From assembly GCA_018222605.1 (NCBI GenBank), contig JAAEZZ010000001.1:124001-188000 (forward strand): a DNA stretch of 64,000 nucleotides. The letters run 5' to 3'. The notes beneath the pieces were generated by a model, which did not search any database, had not been told where the DNA came from, and saw only the letters and a list, made by a program, of their open reading frames with translations. A program made the position numbers and the translations under genes. This document shows positions 7,479-16,435 of the stretch, piece by piece. The DNA comes from Alphaproteobacteria bacterium. Its GTDB lineage: Bacteria; Pseudomonadota; Alphaproteobacteria; Caulobacterales; Hyphomonadaceae. Position 1 is the stretch's first letter. Each line of letters opens with the position of its first letter.

Positions 7479-8933
7479 ATGGCAGACGCCGTTTACATTT
7501 CTGGGAAGTGGTCTGAGGGAAATGGATCGCTTATCAAAAACCATTGCCCTGCAACGGGGGAGGTTGTTTGGGAAGGGGCCTCCGCTACCGAAGAGCAAGT
7601 CGTGAACGCGGTACAGTCTGCCTCTGCGGCTTTCAAGGATTGGTCCAGACGCCCGCAGTCTGACAGAACCGCCATTCTCGAAGCCTATGCGCTGGAAATC
7701 GAGAAAAGGTCCGACGCCATTGCGAAAACGGTCAGCCGCGACATGGGCAAGGCGTTGTGGGAGTCGAAAGCCGAAGCGGCTACAATGAAGGCCAAGGTCC
7801 AGGTGTCCATTGCTGCGCAGGTCGAGCGCGCGGGATCAAAAAATCAGGATGCGGCCTTCGGCTCGGTCCATCTGACACACAGGGCGCATGGCGTGATGGC
7901 CGTATACGGTCCTTTCAACTTCCCCGGCCATTTGCCCAATGGGCACATCGTGCCAGCGCTTCTGGCTGGCAACACATGTGTGTTCAAGCCCTCCGAATTG
8001 GCGCCAGGTGTGGCTGCGCTGATGGCCGAAGCGTTTGAGGCCGCCGGCCTGCCGGCAGGGTGTCTGAATATTGTACATGGAGCGCGGGAAACCGGGGGCG
8101 CTTTGCTGAATGCGGACATCAACGGTCTGCTTTTCACGGGGTCTGCGGCAACTGGCACCTACTTCCACAAACATTTTGCAGGACGGCCAGAAGTGATTCT
8201 GGCGCTGGAAATGGGCGGCAATAATCCGCTGATCATCTGGGACCCGGCTGAGGTTGAGGCTGCTGCCGATATTGCGGCGCAGTCTGCCTTTCTAACAACC
8301 GGCCAGCGATGCTCCTGTGCGCGCCGGGTCATCCTTCCTGAAGGCAAGTTTGGCGACGCCGTTGTGGAGGCCATTGTCGCGCGGGCCAAAGGCCTGAAAA
8401 TCGGGGCCTGGAATGAAGAGGACATCTTCATGGGGCCGCTTGTGTCTGAACAGGCCGCAGCGAACGCTACCGAATTCCAGGCCATGCTTTCCAAGAAGGG
8501 CGGCAAGAGCCTGCGCCGTCTCAAGCGCATGGACCGGGGCGGCGGTTTTGTGACTGCGGGGGTCATTGACATCACAAATGCTCAGGACATTCCGGATGAG
8601 GAATTGTTCGGGCCGCTTATGCAGATTGTTCGGGTGAAAAGCTTTGATGAGGCTTTGGTCCGCGCCAATGCGACGAAGTATGGCCTCTCAGGCGGCCTGG
8701 TAAGTGATGATGACGCCTTGTGGGTGCGTGCGCATCAGGAAATGCGCGCGGGCATCCTGAACAGGAACCGGCCGACGGCAGGGGCCAGTGGGGCCATGCC
8801 GTTTGGCGGGCCGGGCCTGTCAGGGAATTTCCGTCCTGGAGCTTACTATGCCGCAGACTATTGCGCCTGGCCGCAAGCCAGCCAGGTGTCGGACACTGCT
8901 GAACGAATGTCCGCACAAGGCTTTCCAAAGTAG
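7479..8933 (+). CDS. astD: Succinylglutamate-semialdehyde dehydrogenase
   Basis: 484 aa aldehyde dehydrogenase. Oxidises N-succinylglutamate semialdehyde to N-succinylglutamate with NAD+. ALDH landmarks: AVYGPFNFPGHLPNG near 141-155, general base E244 (LEMGGNNP), and nucleophile C278 in GQRCSCARR. The length and the GHLPNGHIVPAL stretch are characteristic of AstD. It sits between astA and astB. The aminotransferase AstC needed just before this step is not in the window. Confidence 0.94.
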   Translation: MADAVYISGKWSEGNGSLIKNHCPATGEVVWEGASATEEQVVNAVQSASAAFKDWSRRPQSDRTAILEAYALEIEKRSDAIAKTVSRDMGKALWESKAEAATMKAKVQVSIAAQVERAGSKNQDAAFGSVHLTHRAHGVMAVYGPFNFPGHLPNGHIVPALLAGNTCVFKPSELAPGVAALMAEAFEAAGLPAGCLNIVHGARETGGALLNADINGLLFTGSAATGTYFHKHFAGRPEVILALEMGGNNPLIIWDPAEVEAAADIAAQSAFLTTGQRCSCARRVILPEGKFGDAVVEAIVARAKGLKIGAWNEEDIFMGPLVSEQAAANATEFQAMLSKKGGKSLRRLKRMDRGGGFVTAGVIDITNAQDIPDEELFGPLMQIVRVKSFDEALVRANATKYGLSGGLVSDDDALWVRAHQEMRAGILNRNRPTAGASGAMPFGGPGLSGNFRPGAYYAADYCAWPQASQVSDTAERMSAQGFPK

Positions 8934-8947
8934 TCGAAGGAGATCGC

Positions 8948-10264
8948 ATGACCTCAGCCCATGAAGTGAACTTCGATGGATTGATTGGGCCATCCCACAA
9001 TTATGGCGGATTGCCTGATGGCAATCTGGCAAGTTCCAATAATGCCGGGGATATCTCCAATCCGCGTGAAGCCGCGCTTCAGGGGCTGGAGAAGATGCGT
9101 ATGCTGATCGGGCATGGTCTGGTTCAGGGTGTCCTGCCGCCGCTGCCCCGGCCCAATTTTGATTTGCTAGTGTCTGCCGGTTTTCATGGAAGCGATGCAC
9201 AAATTATAGAAGCTGCGGCCAAAGCTGCTCCACGCTTGCTGAAGGCTGCCTACTCGGCTTCCAGCATGTGGACGGCCAATGCGGCAACAGTGTCTCCATC
9301 ATCGGACACAGAGGATGGACGGTTGCACCTTACAACGGCCAATCTCTCGACCATGCTGCACCGGGCGCAGGAACATCCCGATACAACGGCAAGCCTTGTC
9401 AGCATTTTTGCCGATGATGAGATGTTTGCTATCCATGGCGCCTTGCCCATGCATCCTGATTTCGCCGATGAGGGCGCCGCAAACCACGTGCGCCTGTGTG
9501 CGAGTCATGGTGCTCCGGGGGTGGAGCTGTTTGTGTACGGCCGGGATGCAGGCGAAAGCACTGTGGGCTTCCCAGCAAGACAAACACGCCTTGCTTCGGA
9601 ATCCATTGCCCGTTCGCATGGTTTGGAACGGGCGGTGTTCGCCAGACAGTCTCGGGCAGCCATCGATGCTGGGGCCTTTCATAATGATGTGGTCAGCGTG
9701 GGTGCGCTGGACACGCTGTTTTTCCATGAACTTGCCTTTGAAGATACGAACGAGACATTGAATAGTCTTCGCCGCGCCGCCGAAGGATTGTTCGATTTGA
9801 AGCCCGTTATGGTGCCCGCCAAGGATGTGCCGATAGAGGATGCCATCAAGGCCTATCTGTTCAATTCTCAACTGCTGGCCATACCTGGCAAGGATCGCCT
9901 GGTTCTGGTCGCGCCCATGGAGACGCAAGAGACAGATTCAACGCGTAAGTTCTGTGAGCAGATGGTTTCAGGGAATGGGCCGATTGGGGAAGTTATCTAC
10001 GCCGATGTGCGCCAGTCCATGCGCAATGGGGGAGGGCCCGCCTGCCTGCGTCTTCGCGTCGTCATGAGCGAAGACGAGATTGACGCCTGTCATCAGGGTG
10101 TTTTGCTGGATGATGAAACCATTGACGACCTGCAAGATGTTGTACGTCGGACCTATCGTGATCAGCTTTCTCCCACGGACCTGGCAGATCCCGAGTTTGC
10201 CAATGAATGCTGTCTCGCGCGTGAAGAGATACTGAAAGTCCTGGATCTGGAAGAACTCGCATGA
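8948..10264 (+). CDS. astB: N-succinylarginine dihydrolase
   Basis: 438 aa. Converts N2-succinylarginine to N2-succinylornithine, two ammonia and CO2. It is a guanidino-modifying enzyme with a Cys-His-Glu triad; the candidate residues visible here are E175, H245 and C366 (GGGPACLRLR). The N-terminus VNFDGLIGPSHNYGGL is diagnostic. A GAAGGAG site precedes the ATG. Its stop overlaps the next start by four bases (ATGA). Confidence 0.95.
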   Translation: MTSAHEVNFDGLIGPSHNYGGLPDGNLASSNNAGDISNPREAALQGLEKMRMLIGHGLVQGVLPPLPRPNFDLLVSAGFHGSDAQIIEAAAKAAPRLLKAAYSASSMWTANAATVSPSSDTEDGRLHLTTANLSTMLHRAQEHPDTTASLVSIFADDEMFAIHGALPMHPDFADEGAANHVRLCASHGAPGVELFVYGRDAGESTVGFPARQTRLASESIARSHGLERAVFARQSRAAIDAGAFHNDVVSVGALDTLFFHELAFEDTNETLNSLRRAAEGLFDLKPVMVPAKDVPIEDAIKAYLFNSQLLAIPGKDRLVLVAPMETQETDSTRKFCEQMVSGNGPIGEVIYADVRQSMRNGGGPACLRLRVVMSEDEIDACHQGVLLDDETIDDLQDVVRRTYRDQLSPTDLADPEFANECCLAREEILKVLDLEELA

Positions 10265-10902
10265 CCATACGGATTTACGATTATTGGAGATCGTCGGCAT
10301 CTTACAGGCTCAGGATTGCTCTCAATCTGAAGCAAGCTGAATATGAAACCGTTCAGGTCAATATTGCACCGGGTGCGGACGAGCAGTTCGCGGAAGCTTA
10401 TCGCAAAGCCAATCCCCAGATGCGCGTGCCGGCCATTGAGGTGGATGGCCGTGTCTGTGGTCAGTCGATGGCCATTATTGAATGGCTGGATGAAACGCTG
10501 CCAGGGCCATCGCTTTTTCCGGAAGATGCATGGACACGTCTGCAAGCCCGTGCCTTCGCGGACACAATTGCCTGTGACATCCACCCCCTGAATAATCTTT
10601 CTGTACTGAAGACATTGCGTGAAACGTATGGCGCAGACGATGATGCTATCAAAGCATGGTATCAGGACTGGATACGCAAGGGCTTTGATGCGCTGGAAGA
10701 GATTGCACAGCCACTTCCAGGCAATGGGTATCTGTTTGGCGGCACGCCGGGTATCGCGGAAATCACCTTGGTGCCTCAGCTCTACAATGCACGCCGATAC
10801 GATATGGATCTCTCGGCCTATCCGGCATTGCTGGAAATCGAGCGGCGCTGTGAAACGCTTGAAGCATTCACCAAGGCAAAGCCGAAGGCCCCAAACGCTT
10901 AG
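10261..10902 (+). CDS. maiA: Zeta-class glutathione S-transferase, maleylacetoacetate isomerase-like
   Basis: 213 aa. The family isomerises maleylacetoacetate to fumarylacetoacetate in tyrosine degradation using glutathione. The N-terminal motif is SSASYRLRIAL (11-21); the family usually has SSC, so the cysteine is alanine here while both serines remain. NPQMRVPAIE and the QSMAIIEWLDE glutathione-site helix are intact. It overlaps astB by four bases, so it is translated with the arginine operon although its usual pathway is different. The symbol reflects similarity; the true substrate may differ. The 3' end overlaps the convergent gene by four bases. Confidence 0.8.
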   Translation: MTIRIYDYWRSSASYRLRIALNLKQAEYETVQVNIAPGADEQFAEAYRKANPQMRVPAIEVDGRVCGQSMAIIEWLDETLPGPSLFPEDAWTRLQARAFADTIACDIHPLNNLSVLKTLRETYGADDDAIKAWYQDWIRKGFDALEEIAQPLPGNGYLFGGTPGIAEITLVPQLYNARRYDMDLSAYPALLEIERRCETLEAFTKAKPKAPNA

Positions 10903-11747
10903 TTATCTGTTTCGCGATCGCGGCGCTCATCAGTCTCGCCGGGGCGGCGGATATCGACAATCTCAACTTCTTCAAAGTCGCCGAGCGGCTCGGCGCTTTT
11001 GGCAACATTAACTTCAAGCCATTCGGGGAACTCTTCGATCAGCGTACCGCCGGGAATTGTTTCGCTTGTGATGATCCAGATGCCTTTGCTCTTGTGCGCG
11101 GGTACGACGATCTGGCAATTTTCCTGATCCTTGAGCCGTTCCGGACAGAAGGTCTCTTCAGACTCGGTATCGCCACTTGGATCGCCAGATGTGCTTTGAG
11201 CGGATTGAAGGGACGGTATACCATCCTTGGCGTCAGAGATGGCCAGGAAGCCGCCGAAACGGTCTCGCAGATCCGGGTCTTGTTCGAGCCGCGCGAGGAT
11301 GGAAGGCGGGACTGGGCTGTCCTGCACGATGATCAGTGCCCGGCCCAGATTGTCTGAGCGAAGATAGGTTTCAAAAGCGCGCGTAATGTCATCATTTCGG
11401 GCATTGTCTCGATAGAGCGGGGCGTAGACTTCGCCAATCTGTTCCAGGCTCGTCTTCAGAGCTTGAGCCTGCTCTCTGGCTCTGCGCTCATTCTTCTCCA
11501 ATTGGGGCTGGGTGCGGCCTTTGAGTGCTGCGTCCTCGCTGATGACGAAGACATCAATGCCCCAGCCATCAACCCATACGGCAGGCGGAGATTCGACAGG
11601 CAGGGCGGACCAGCTCGAATCTTCTGTATAGTTGAGAGGTTCCAGTTCCAGATAGGGCGGGGGAGAGATGATATGGGTCCAGGCCCAATATCCGCCGGCA
11701 ATAGCCAATAGCGCCACAACAATGATGGGTAACATCAAGCGTTTCAT
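10899..11747 (-). CDS. Membrane-anchored DUF3089-like protein lacking the serine elbow
   Basis: 282 aa. An N-terminal hydrophobic segment (about 4-25, LMLPIIVVALLAIAGGYWAW) looks like an uncleaved anchor. The middle resembles DUF3089, an alpha/beta-hydrolase-like family: VDVF near 66, APLYR near 109, and DDITRAFETYL followed by GRALIIVQDS. Where family members have GHSQG, this protein has VQDSP, so the nucleophile is missing. The C-terminal half holds an acidic Ser/Thr-rich stretch and a charged tail (RRPGETDERRDRETDN). Function unknown; the family link is moderate. Confidence 0.6.
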   Translation of the reverse strand: MKRLMLPIIVVALLAIAGGYWAWTHIISPPPYLELEPLNYTEDSSWSALPVESPPAVWVDGWGIDVFVISEDAALKGRTQPQLEKNERRAREQAQALKTSLEQIGEVYAPLYRDNARNDDITRAFETYLRSDNLGRALIIVQDSPVPPSILARLEQDPDLRDRFGGFLAISDAKDGIPSLQSAQSTSGDPSGDTESEETFCPERLKDQENCQIVVPAHKSKGIWIITSETIPGGTLIEEFPEWLEVNVAKSAEPLGDFEEVEIVDIRRPGETDERRDRETDN

Positions 11748-11780
11748 AGCTCTTCCTGATTTTTTGGCCTGCCGGGCCGT

Positions 11781-12149
11781 TTATCTCGCCTTCAGTCCGG
11801 AATAGCCGGGCTGGTCGACAGACAACTGTGAAATTGTGGTCGTTTTGAGGTGGCTTAGCAGACCAGGTGTGGTGAGCGATATGTCACCGCTGCGTATCTG
11901 CTCGCAGAGTTTCTGGTTGAGGACAGCTGCAGACTGGCCTGGCGCCTCACCAAGCAGGTTCGTCAGTCTCTGAACCTCTTCTGATTCCGCTTCGGGGCGG
12001 ATGTCCATTTCCCTCAGCACGGTGGCCAGAACATTAGAGGCAACACGGGCATGGAATGCGGCATGGCCTTTCAGGGAGGGCATCGCCGTATTGTCGATAA
12101 AGGCTTTGACCGCTTCGATCATTTCTTTCTGGGAGGGAGCGTCATGCAT
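11781..12149 (-). CDS. DUF6285-type protein
   Basis: 122 aa, probably all-helical cytoplasmic protein. The N-terminal SQKEMIEAVKAFID and the AFHARVASNVLATVLRE segment match the small DUF6285 family, which I know mainly from clusters with phosphotransferases and acyl-CoA dehydrogenases. It begins four bases after the phosphotransferase stop, so the two are coupled. Molecular role unknown. Confidence 0.65.
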   Translation of the reverse strand: MHDAPSQKEMIEAVKAFIDNTAMPSLKGHAAFHARVASNVLATVLREMDIRPEAESEEVQRLTNLLGEAPGQSAAVLNQKLCEQIRSGDISLTTPGLLSHLKTTTISQLSVDQPGYSGLKAR

Positions 12150-12153
12150 GGGA

Positions 12154-13155
12154 TCAGGCCTTTCCTTCCAGCAGGTTCAACAGATCAATCTCGGTTTCCG
12201 ATACGCGGCGTCCGATGGCGGCGCGTTCCACGCTGGGGTCTGCGCCAGAACGATAGGCCTCATACATGATCATGCACATGATGCCCCATTTCAGGCTGCC
12301 TAGAATCTCCCACCAGTCGATCTCTTCAGCCGAGAAATTCTGTCCCCCTGCATCGGCATAGGCCGAGAGCAGGTCATCTAGCTGGCCGAAGCCACCGACG
12401 CGGTTTTCAGAATGGCCAAAGCGCCAGGAATTGACGCAGAGCCAGGCGATGTCTTCACGTGGATCTCCCAGATGTGCGAGTTCCCAGTCAAGCACAGCGG
12501 CCAGGCCGCTTTCGTCGACAATTAAATTTCCAAGACGGAAATCCCCATGCACCAGAACTGCGGGAGAAGGGGGAGGGGGATTCTGTCTCAACCAACTGAT
12601 GGCGAGTTCGAAGACTGGGCGGGGCATATCAAAGCCGCGATAAATATCTTCGTATTTGTCGAGTTGCGCGAGGCCTGGAGTTTCCGGCAGGTCGGGAAGT
12701 TCGGACACCGGGATTGCGTGGATACCTGCCAGCGCCTTACCGCACTGTGCTGTCAATTTCTCCCGCGCAAAGCTGTAGGCATCATCCCTAAGGATCTTGC
12801 GCGCGATGGTCTCGCCACTGATGCGGTTCATCAGGAAGGCTTCGCCCATATCGCTATCTGGGGAAAAGACACCCAGGACTTTCGGGGCGGGTACCGTGCC
12901 CGACGCACACTCCAGCAGACGCGCCTCAGTGGCTAGGCCAATAGCCTCGGAATTACGCGCGGACTGTTGGAAGCCTCCCGGAACACGGCGGAGAATCAGC
13001 TCGTGCTTTTTCCCGGCTGCGGCAACATCTACCGACCAGGTTTCCTGGCTGGCACCGCCGGAAAGGCGCGCTACATGCTCCAAAGAGCTTTCAGGGCCAT
13101 AGAATTGCCCTGCCCATGCCGTTAAGGCCTTTTGAATCTGTTCTGCATTACCCAT
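12154..13155 (-). CDS. Aminoglycoside-phosphotransferase-fold kinase (ACAD10-type)
   Basis: 333 aa from ATG 13155; an ATG at 13182 and a TTG at 13191 are also possible. Protein-kinase-like small-molecule phosphotransferase with LSGGASQETW (glycine-rich region), the catalytic loop HGDFRLGNLI and the metal site DWELAHLGDP. Homologues beside acyl-CoA dehydrogenases are related to the kinase part of ACAD10/11, which phosphorylates 4-hydroxyacyl-CoAs; that substrate is an inference here because no dehydrogenase gene is adjacent. It is divergent from the DUF502 gene. Confidence 0.83.
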   Translation of the reverse strand: MGNAEQIQKALTAWAGQFYGPESSLEHVARLSGGASQETWSVDVAAAGKKHELILRRVPGGFQQSARNSEAIGLATEARLLECASGTVPAPKVLGVFSPDSDMGEAFLMNRISGETIARKILRDDAYSFAREKLTAQCGKALAGIHAIPVSELPDLPETPGLAQLDKYEDIYRGFDMPRPVFELAISWLRQNPPPPSPAVLVHGDFRLGNLIVDESGLAAVLDWELAHLGDPREDIAWLCVNSWRFGHSENRVGGFGQLDDLLSAYADAGGQNFSAEEIDWWEILGSLKWGIMCMIMYEAYRSGADPSVERAAIGRRVSETEIDLLNLLEGKA

Positions 13156-13240
13156 CTTCGCCACAATTACGCGGAACAACATCTGGGCCAAGGCATAACC
13201 CAGAGTAAGCTAAGTAAATCTCGTTTGAGGAAAGGGAGAC

Positions 13241-13999
13241 ATGTCCAAACGCGACGATAAGGACGGAAGCATCCTGCAAGGGGAGAGGCTGGGCAAGCCG
13301 AGCCTGTTTGCCTGGCTGCGGGGCCGCTTTTTTGCCGGCATGGTTATCGCTTTGCCCGTTGTGGTCACCTTCCTGATCCTTCAGTTTTTGATTGGCGAGA
13401 TAGACAGGCGGGTCGTTCCACTTCTGCCGGCGGCGCTGAAGCCTGAAACATATCTGAACTATGCTGTGCCGGGTTTTGGCCTGATCGTCCTCGTCCTGTT
13501 TCTTACGGTGCTGGGCGCTATTGCGACAAACCTGATCGGCCGGTCGGTTATCAGTCTAGCTGACCGTATTCTTGGGCGGTTGCCGATCATCCGGTCTGTC
13601 TATTCCGCTTTCAAGCAATTGGTTGAGGTGTTTGCCAACAGCAATACCGAGCAGTTCAGCGAATGCGTGCTGATCGAGTTTCCCAAGCCGGGCACCTGGT
13701 GTCTCGGCTTTCTATCCAGCCCGGCGCGTGGCGAGGTACGTTCTACGCTGGGGCCGGGATTTATCGGCGTTTTTGTGCCGACGACGCCAAACCCGACATC
13801 CGGATTCCTCATGTATATTGAGGCCAGCGAAGTAGTGCGGCTCGACATGACTGTGGAGGAAGGCGCGAAGATGATCCTGTCAGCGGGTCTCGTCGTGCCA
13901 GAACACTTGCCGAAGAAGAGCGGACCCGCTGCCCAGGCTGAGGCTGTGCAGGGATCTGAAGTTCCGCCGCCTAAGTCGGCGCCTGGATCTTCGGAGTAA
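13241..13999 (+). CDS. DUF502 membrane protein
   Basis: 252 aa. Two transmembrane helices (about 34-54 and 73-98) are followed by the conserved LPIIRSVYSAFKQ segment (about 114-126) and a soluble domain with SPARGEV and FVPTTPNPTSGFL, all typical of DUF502. Pro/Ser/Lys-rich tail. An AAAGGGAGA site precedes the ATG. The family is widespread next to recG in alphaproteobacteria but has no settled function. Its 3' end overlaps recG tail-to-tail by 29 bases. Confidence 0.9.
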   Translation: MSKRDDKDGSILQGERLGKPSLFAWLRGRFFAGMVIALPVVVTFLILQFLIGEIDRRVVPLLPAALKPETYLNYAVPGFGLIVLVLFLTVLGAIATNLIGRSVISLADRILGRLPIIRSVYSAFKQLVEVFANSNTEQFSECVLIEFPKPGTWCLGFLSSPARGEVRSTLGPGFIGVFVPTTPNPTSGFLMYIEASEVVRLDMTVEEGAKMILSAGLVVPEHLPKKSGPAAQAEAVQGSEVPPPKSAPGSSE

Positions 14000-16037
14000 G
14001 CAGCTCTCTGACAAGCCTGAGAGACGAGCCGCGCTCGCCGCTCAGTTCAGGGTCCTTGGAGACGACGGATTCTGCATCCTTCAGGGCAATCTCCAGCAGG
14101 CTTGCATGCCTGGTGAGATCGATGATTCGATAATCCGTCGCGCCGGCCTGTTTCAGGCCCAGCATGTCGCCCGGACCTCTGAGGCGGAAATCGGCTTCCG
14201 CAATCTCAAAACCGTCTTCCGTTCGGCGAAGCGTATCAAGCCTGTCGCGCGCTGTATCGCCCAGTGGCGGGCGGTATAGCAGCAGGCAGTAAGAGGGGCG
14301 GTCTCCGCGTCCCACGCGGCCGCGCAATTGGTGCAGCTGAGCGAGACCAAATCCCTCTGCACGCTCGATGACCATGATGGTGGCTTCAGGCACATCGACG
14401 CCCACTTCAATGACCGTTGTAGCGACAAGGATTTTCGTGCGTCCCGCGCGGAAATCTTCGAGCGCCGTATCCTTGTCAGCTGGCTTCATTCTGCCGTGCA
14501 CAAGCCCGACGGGAACGCGAAGCTGATCACTCAAGGCCGCATGGCGGCCGACGGCTGTGGAATCATCATCGTCCACATCAACTTTTGGGCAGACCCAGAA
14601 CGCGCGCTCGCCTCGGCGAAGGGCCCGTCCGACAGCTTGGACGACTTCCTCGATTCGGGTGTCCGGGACGGCGCGGGTTTCCACGGGAACACGTCCGGCT
14701 GGTTTCTCATCCAGGATGGAAACATCCAGATCGCCATGTACGGCCTGCGCCAGCGTGCGGGGGATCGGCGTCGCACTCATGACCAGCATGTGCGGGCTGA
14801 CAGCCTTACCCGCCAGCTTCATCCGGTCTGCCACACCGAATCTGTGCTGCTCGTCCACAATGATCAGGCCGAGATTTCGGAATGTGACGGATTGCTGGAA
14901 CAGGGCCTGCGTGCCCACAACAACATCTATCGATCCGTCTGCGAGCCCCATCAGAATGCTCTCGCGCGCTGTTGATTTGTCCCGCCCTGTCAGGGCCGCC
15001 ACGGTAAAACCTAACGGAGACAGCAACTTGTCCATGGTCTCGTATTGCTGCCGCGCCAAGACTTCTGTCGGCGCCATGACGGCAGCCTGGAACCCCGTAC
15101 TCGCGGCCTGGACGGCAGCCATGGCGCTGACAAGCGTCTTGCCCGCTCCAACGTCGCCTTGAAGCATCCGGCGCATTGGGGCCGTCTTGGACATGTCTGC
15201 AGAGATTTCGGCAAAGGCTCTCTGCTGCGCTCCGGTCGGTTTGTAGGGCAATGTCTTGCAAAGCGTCTCATGCGCTTTGGCATTGGCGGGAATGGCGGGC
15301 GATGACCTGCGCGCGCGGCTGGCTCGGGCCAGGGCAAAGGCGGACTCGCGGGCCAGCGCCTCGTCATAAGCAAGCCGCTCACGCGCCAGGGCGAACATGT
15401 CTTCATCGTATTCGTCAGGGGCGTGCAGATCGTAGAGGGCCTGACGAAAGCCCGGCCAGTGCCGGTTCGCAACCAGAGTCGGGTCGGCCCATTCCGGCAG
15501 GTCTTCCGGAACACTGGACAGGGATTGCACTGCCAGAGAGTGAACGCGCTTGTTGGTCAGCCCAGCAGTCAGGCCATAGATCGGTTCGACTTCAGGTGGC
15601 CGCTCTCCCTTGGCGGGGTCCATGATGTAATCAGGGTGCGTCATCTGACGTTCGCCCTGATACTCTTCGACCATGCCTGAGACGATGCGCTCCTTGCCAA
15701 TCGGGAACTGGCCCTGCAGCCAGCGTCCATCTGCGCGGAAGAAGGCAAGCGTCAGAAAGCCTGTCCCGTCATAGAGGGTGATCTTGTGCGGGGATCTGTC
15801 GGAATAGGGCGCGTTATAGGCCTGCACTTCGCCTTTTACGGTGGCGACCTCTCCGATGACGGTATCTTCGATCGTGTCCTTCACACGGCGGTCCACCCAC
15901 CTTTCAGGCAGATGTAGCAACAGATCCCAGACAGTCTCACCGCCTGTCAGCCGTTCTAGCACGGGTTTCAGCTTCGGCCCCACGCCGGAAAGGCTGTCGA
16001 ACTCGGCAAAGAGTGGAAAGAGTCGTTCATCCCGCAT
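13971..16037 (-). CDS. recG: ATP-dependent DNA helicase RecG
   Basis: 688 aa. Remodels stalled replication forks and Holliday junctions. An N-terminal wedge/OB domain (about 60-160) precedes helicase domains with Walker A GDVGAGKT (294-301), the DEQH box (about 394-397), SATPIPRT and the C-terminal QLRGRVGRG motif. ATG 16037 is chosen because the upstream in-frame stretch (to 16157) is unlike RecG and overlaps the sdhE start region. It is divergent from sdhE, with about 80 bases between. Confidence 0.95.
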   Translation of the reverse strand: MRDERLFPLFAEFDSLSGVGPKLKPVLERLTGGETVWDLLLHLPERWVDRRVKDTIEDTVIGEVATVKGEVQAYNAPYSDRSPHKITLYDGTGFLTLAFFRADGRWLQGQFPIGKERIVSGMVEEYQGERQMTHPDYIMDPAKGERPPEVEPIYGLTAGLTNKRVHSLAVQSLSSVPEDLPEWADPTLVANRHWPGFRQALYDLHAPDEYDEDMFALARERLAYDEALARESAFALARASRARRSSPAIPANAKAHETLCKTLPYKPTGAQQRAFAEISADMSKTAPMRRMLQGDVGAGKTLVSAMAAVQAASTGFQAAVMAPTEVLARQQYETMDKLLSPLGFTVAALTGRDKSTARESILMGLADGSIDVVVGTQALFQQSVTFRNLGLIIVDEQHRFGVADRMKLAGKAVSPHMLVMSATPIPRTLAQAVHGDLDVSILDEKPAGRVPVETRAVPDTRIEEVVQAVGRALRRGERAFWVCPKVDVDDDDSTAVGRHAALSDQLRVPVGLVHGRMKPADKDTALEDFRAGRTKILVATTVIEVGVDVPEATIMVIERAEGFGLAQLHQLRGRVGRGDRPSYCLLLYRPPLGDTARDRLDTLRRTEDGFEIAEADFRLRGPGDMLGLKQAGATDYRIIDLTRHASLLEIALKDAESVVSKDPELSGERGSSLRLVRELLTPKIQAPT

Positions 16038-16116
16038 GCGGCGCAGACTATGCGCGCTGCACTGGGTGCACAATCGTCGCTTTTTATCTCTGACAGGAAG
16101 GCTATATGGTGAAGTC

Positions 16117-16392
16117 ATGCAGGATACATCCATCGACATACGCCGCCGCAAGCTCAATTTCCGCGCCTGGCGCAGAGGTTTCCGTGAAATGGACCTTCTG
16201 ATGGGCTCATTCGCGGATGAGTATCTTGAAGCTTATCAGGCTGAAGAGCTTGATGAGTTCGAAGCACTTCTCGGCGTTCCGGACTGGGAGGTGTATGCAT
16301 GGCTGATTGGTCAGACGCCTGTGCCTGACAATCATCGCGGCCCGGTGCTGGACCAACTGATCGCATTCCGTTACGCCGCACAGGGCGGTTGA
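16117..16392 (+). CDS. sdhE: Succinate dehydrogenase assembly factor SdhE
   Basis: 91 aa, helps FAD attachment to the succinate dehydrogenase flavoprotein. The conserved core is RRRKLNFRAWRRGFREMD, with the RG pair and the following MDLLMG, then ELDEFEALL and DWEVYAWL. A longer in-frame reading from 15841 lies over recG and is not credible; ATG 16117 follows AGGAAG within a usual distance. mfd follows on the same strand after 43 bases. Confidence 0.92.
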   Translation: MQDTSIDIRRRKLNFRAWRRGFREMDLLMGSFADEYLEAYQAEELDEFEALLGVPDWEVYAWLIGQTPVPDNHRGPVLDQLIAFRYAAQGG

Positions 16393-16435
16393 TTGAGCCG
16401 CAAATTCCTATCTTTCTCCATAGGTTTCGGTTCAG

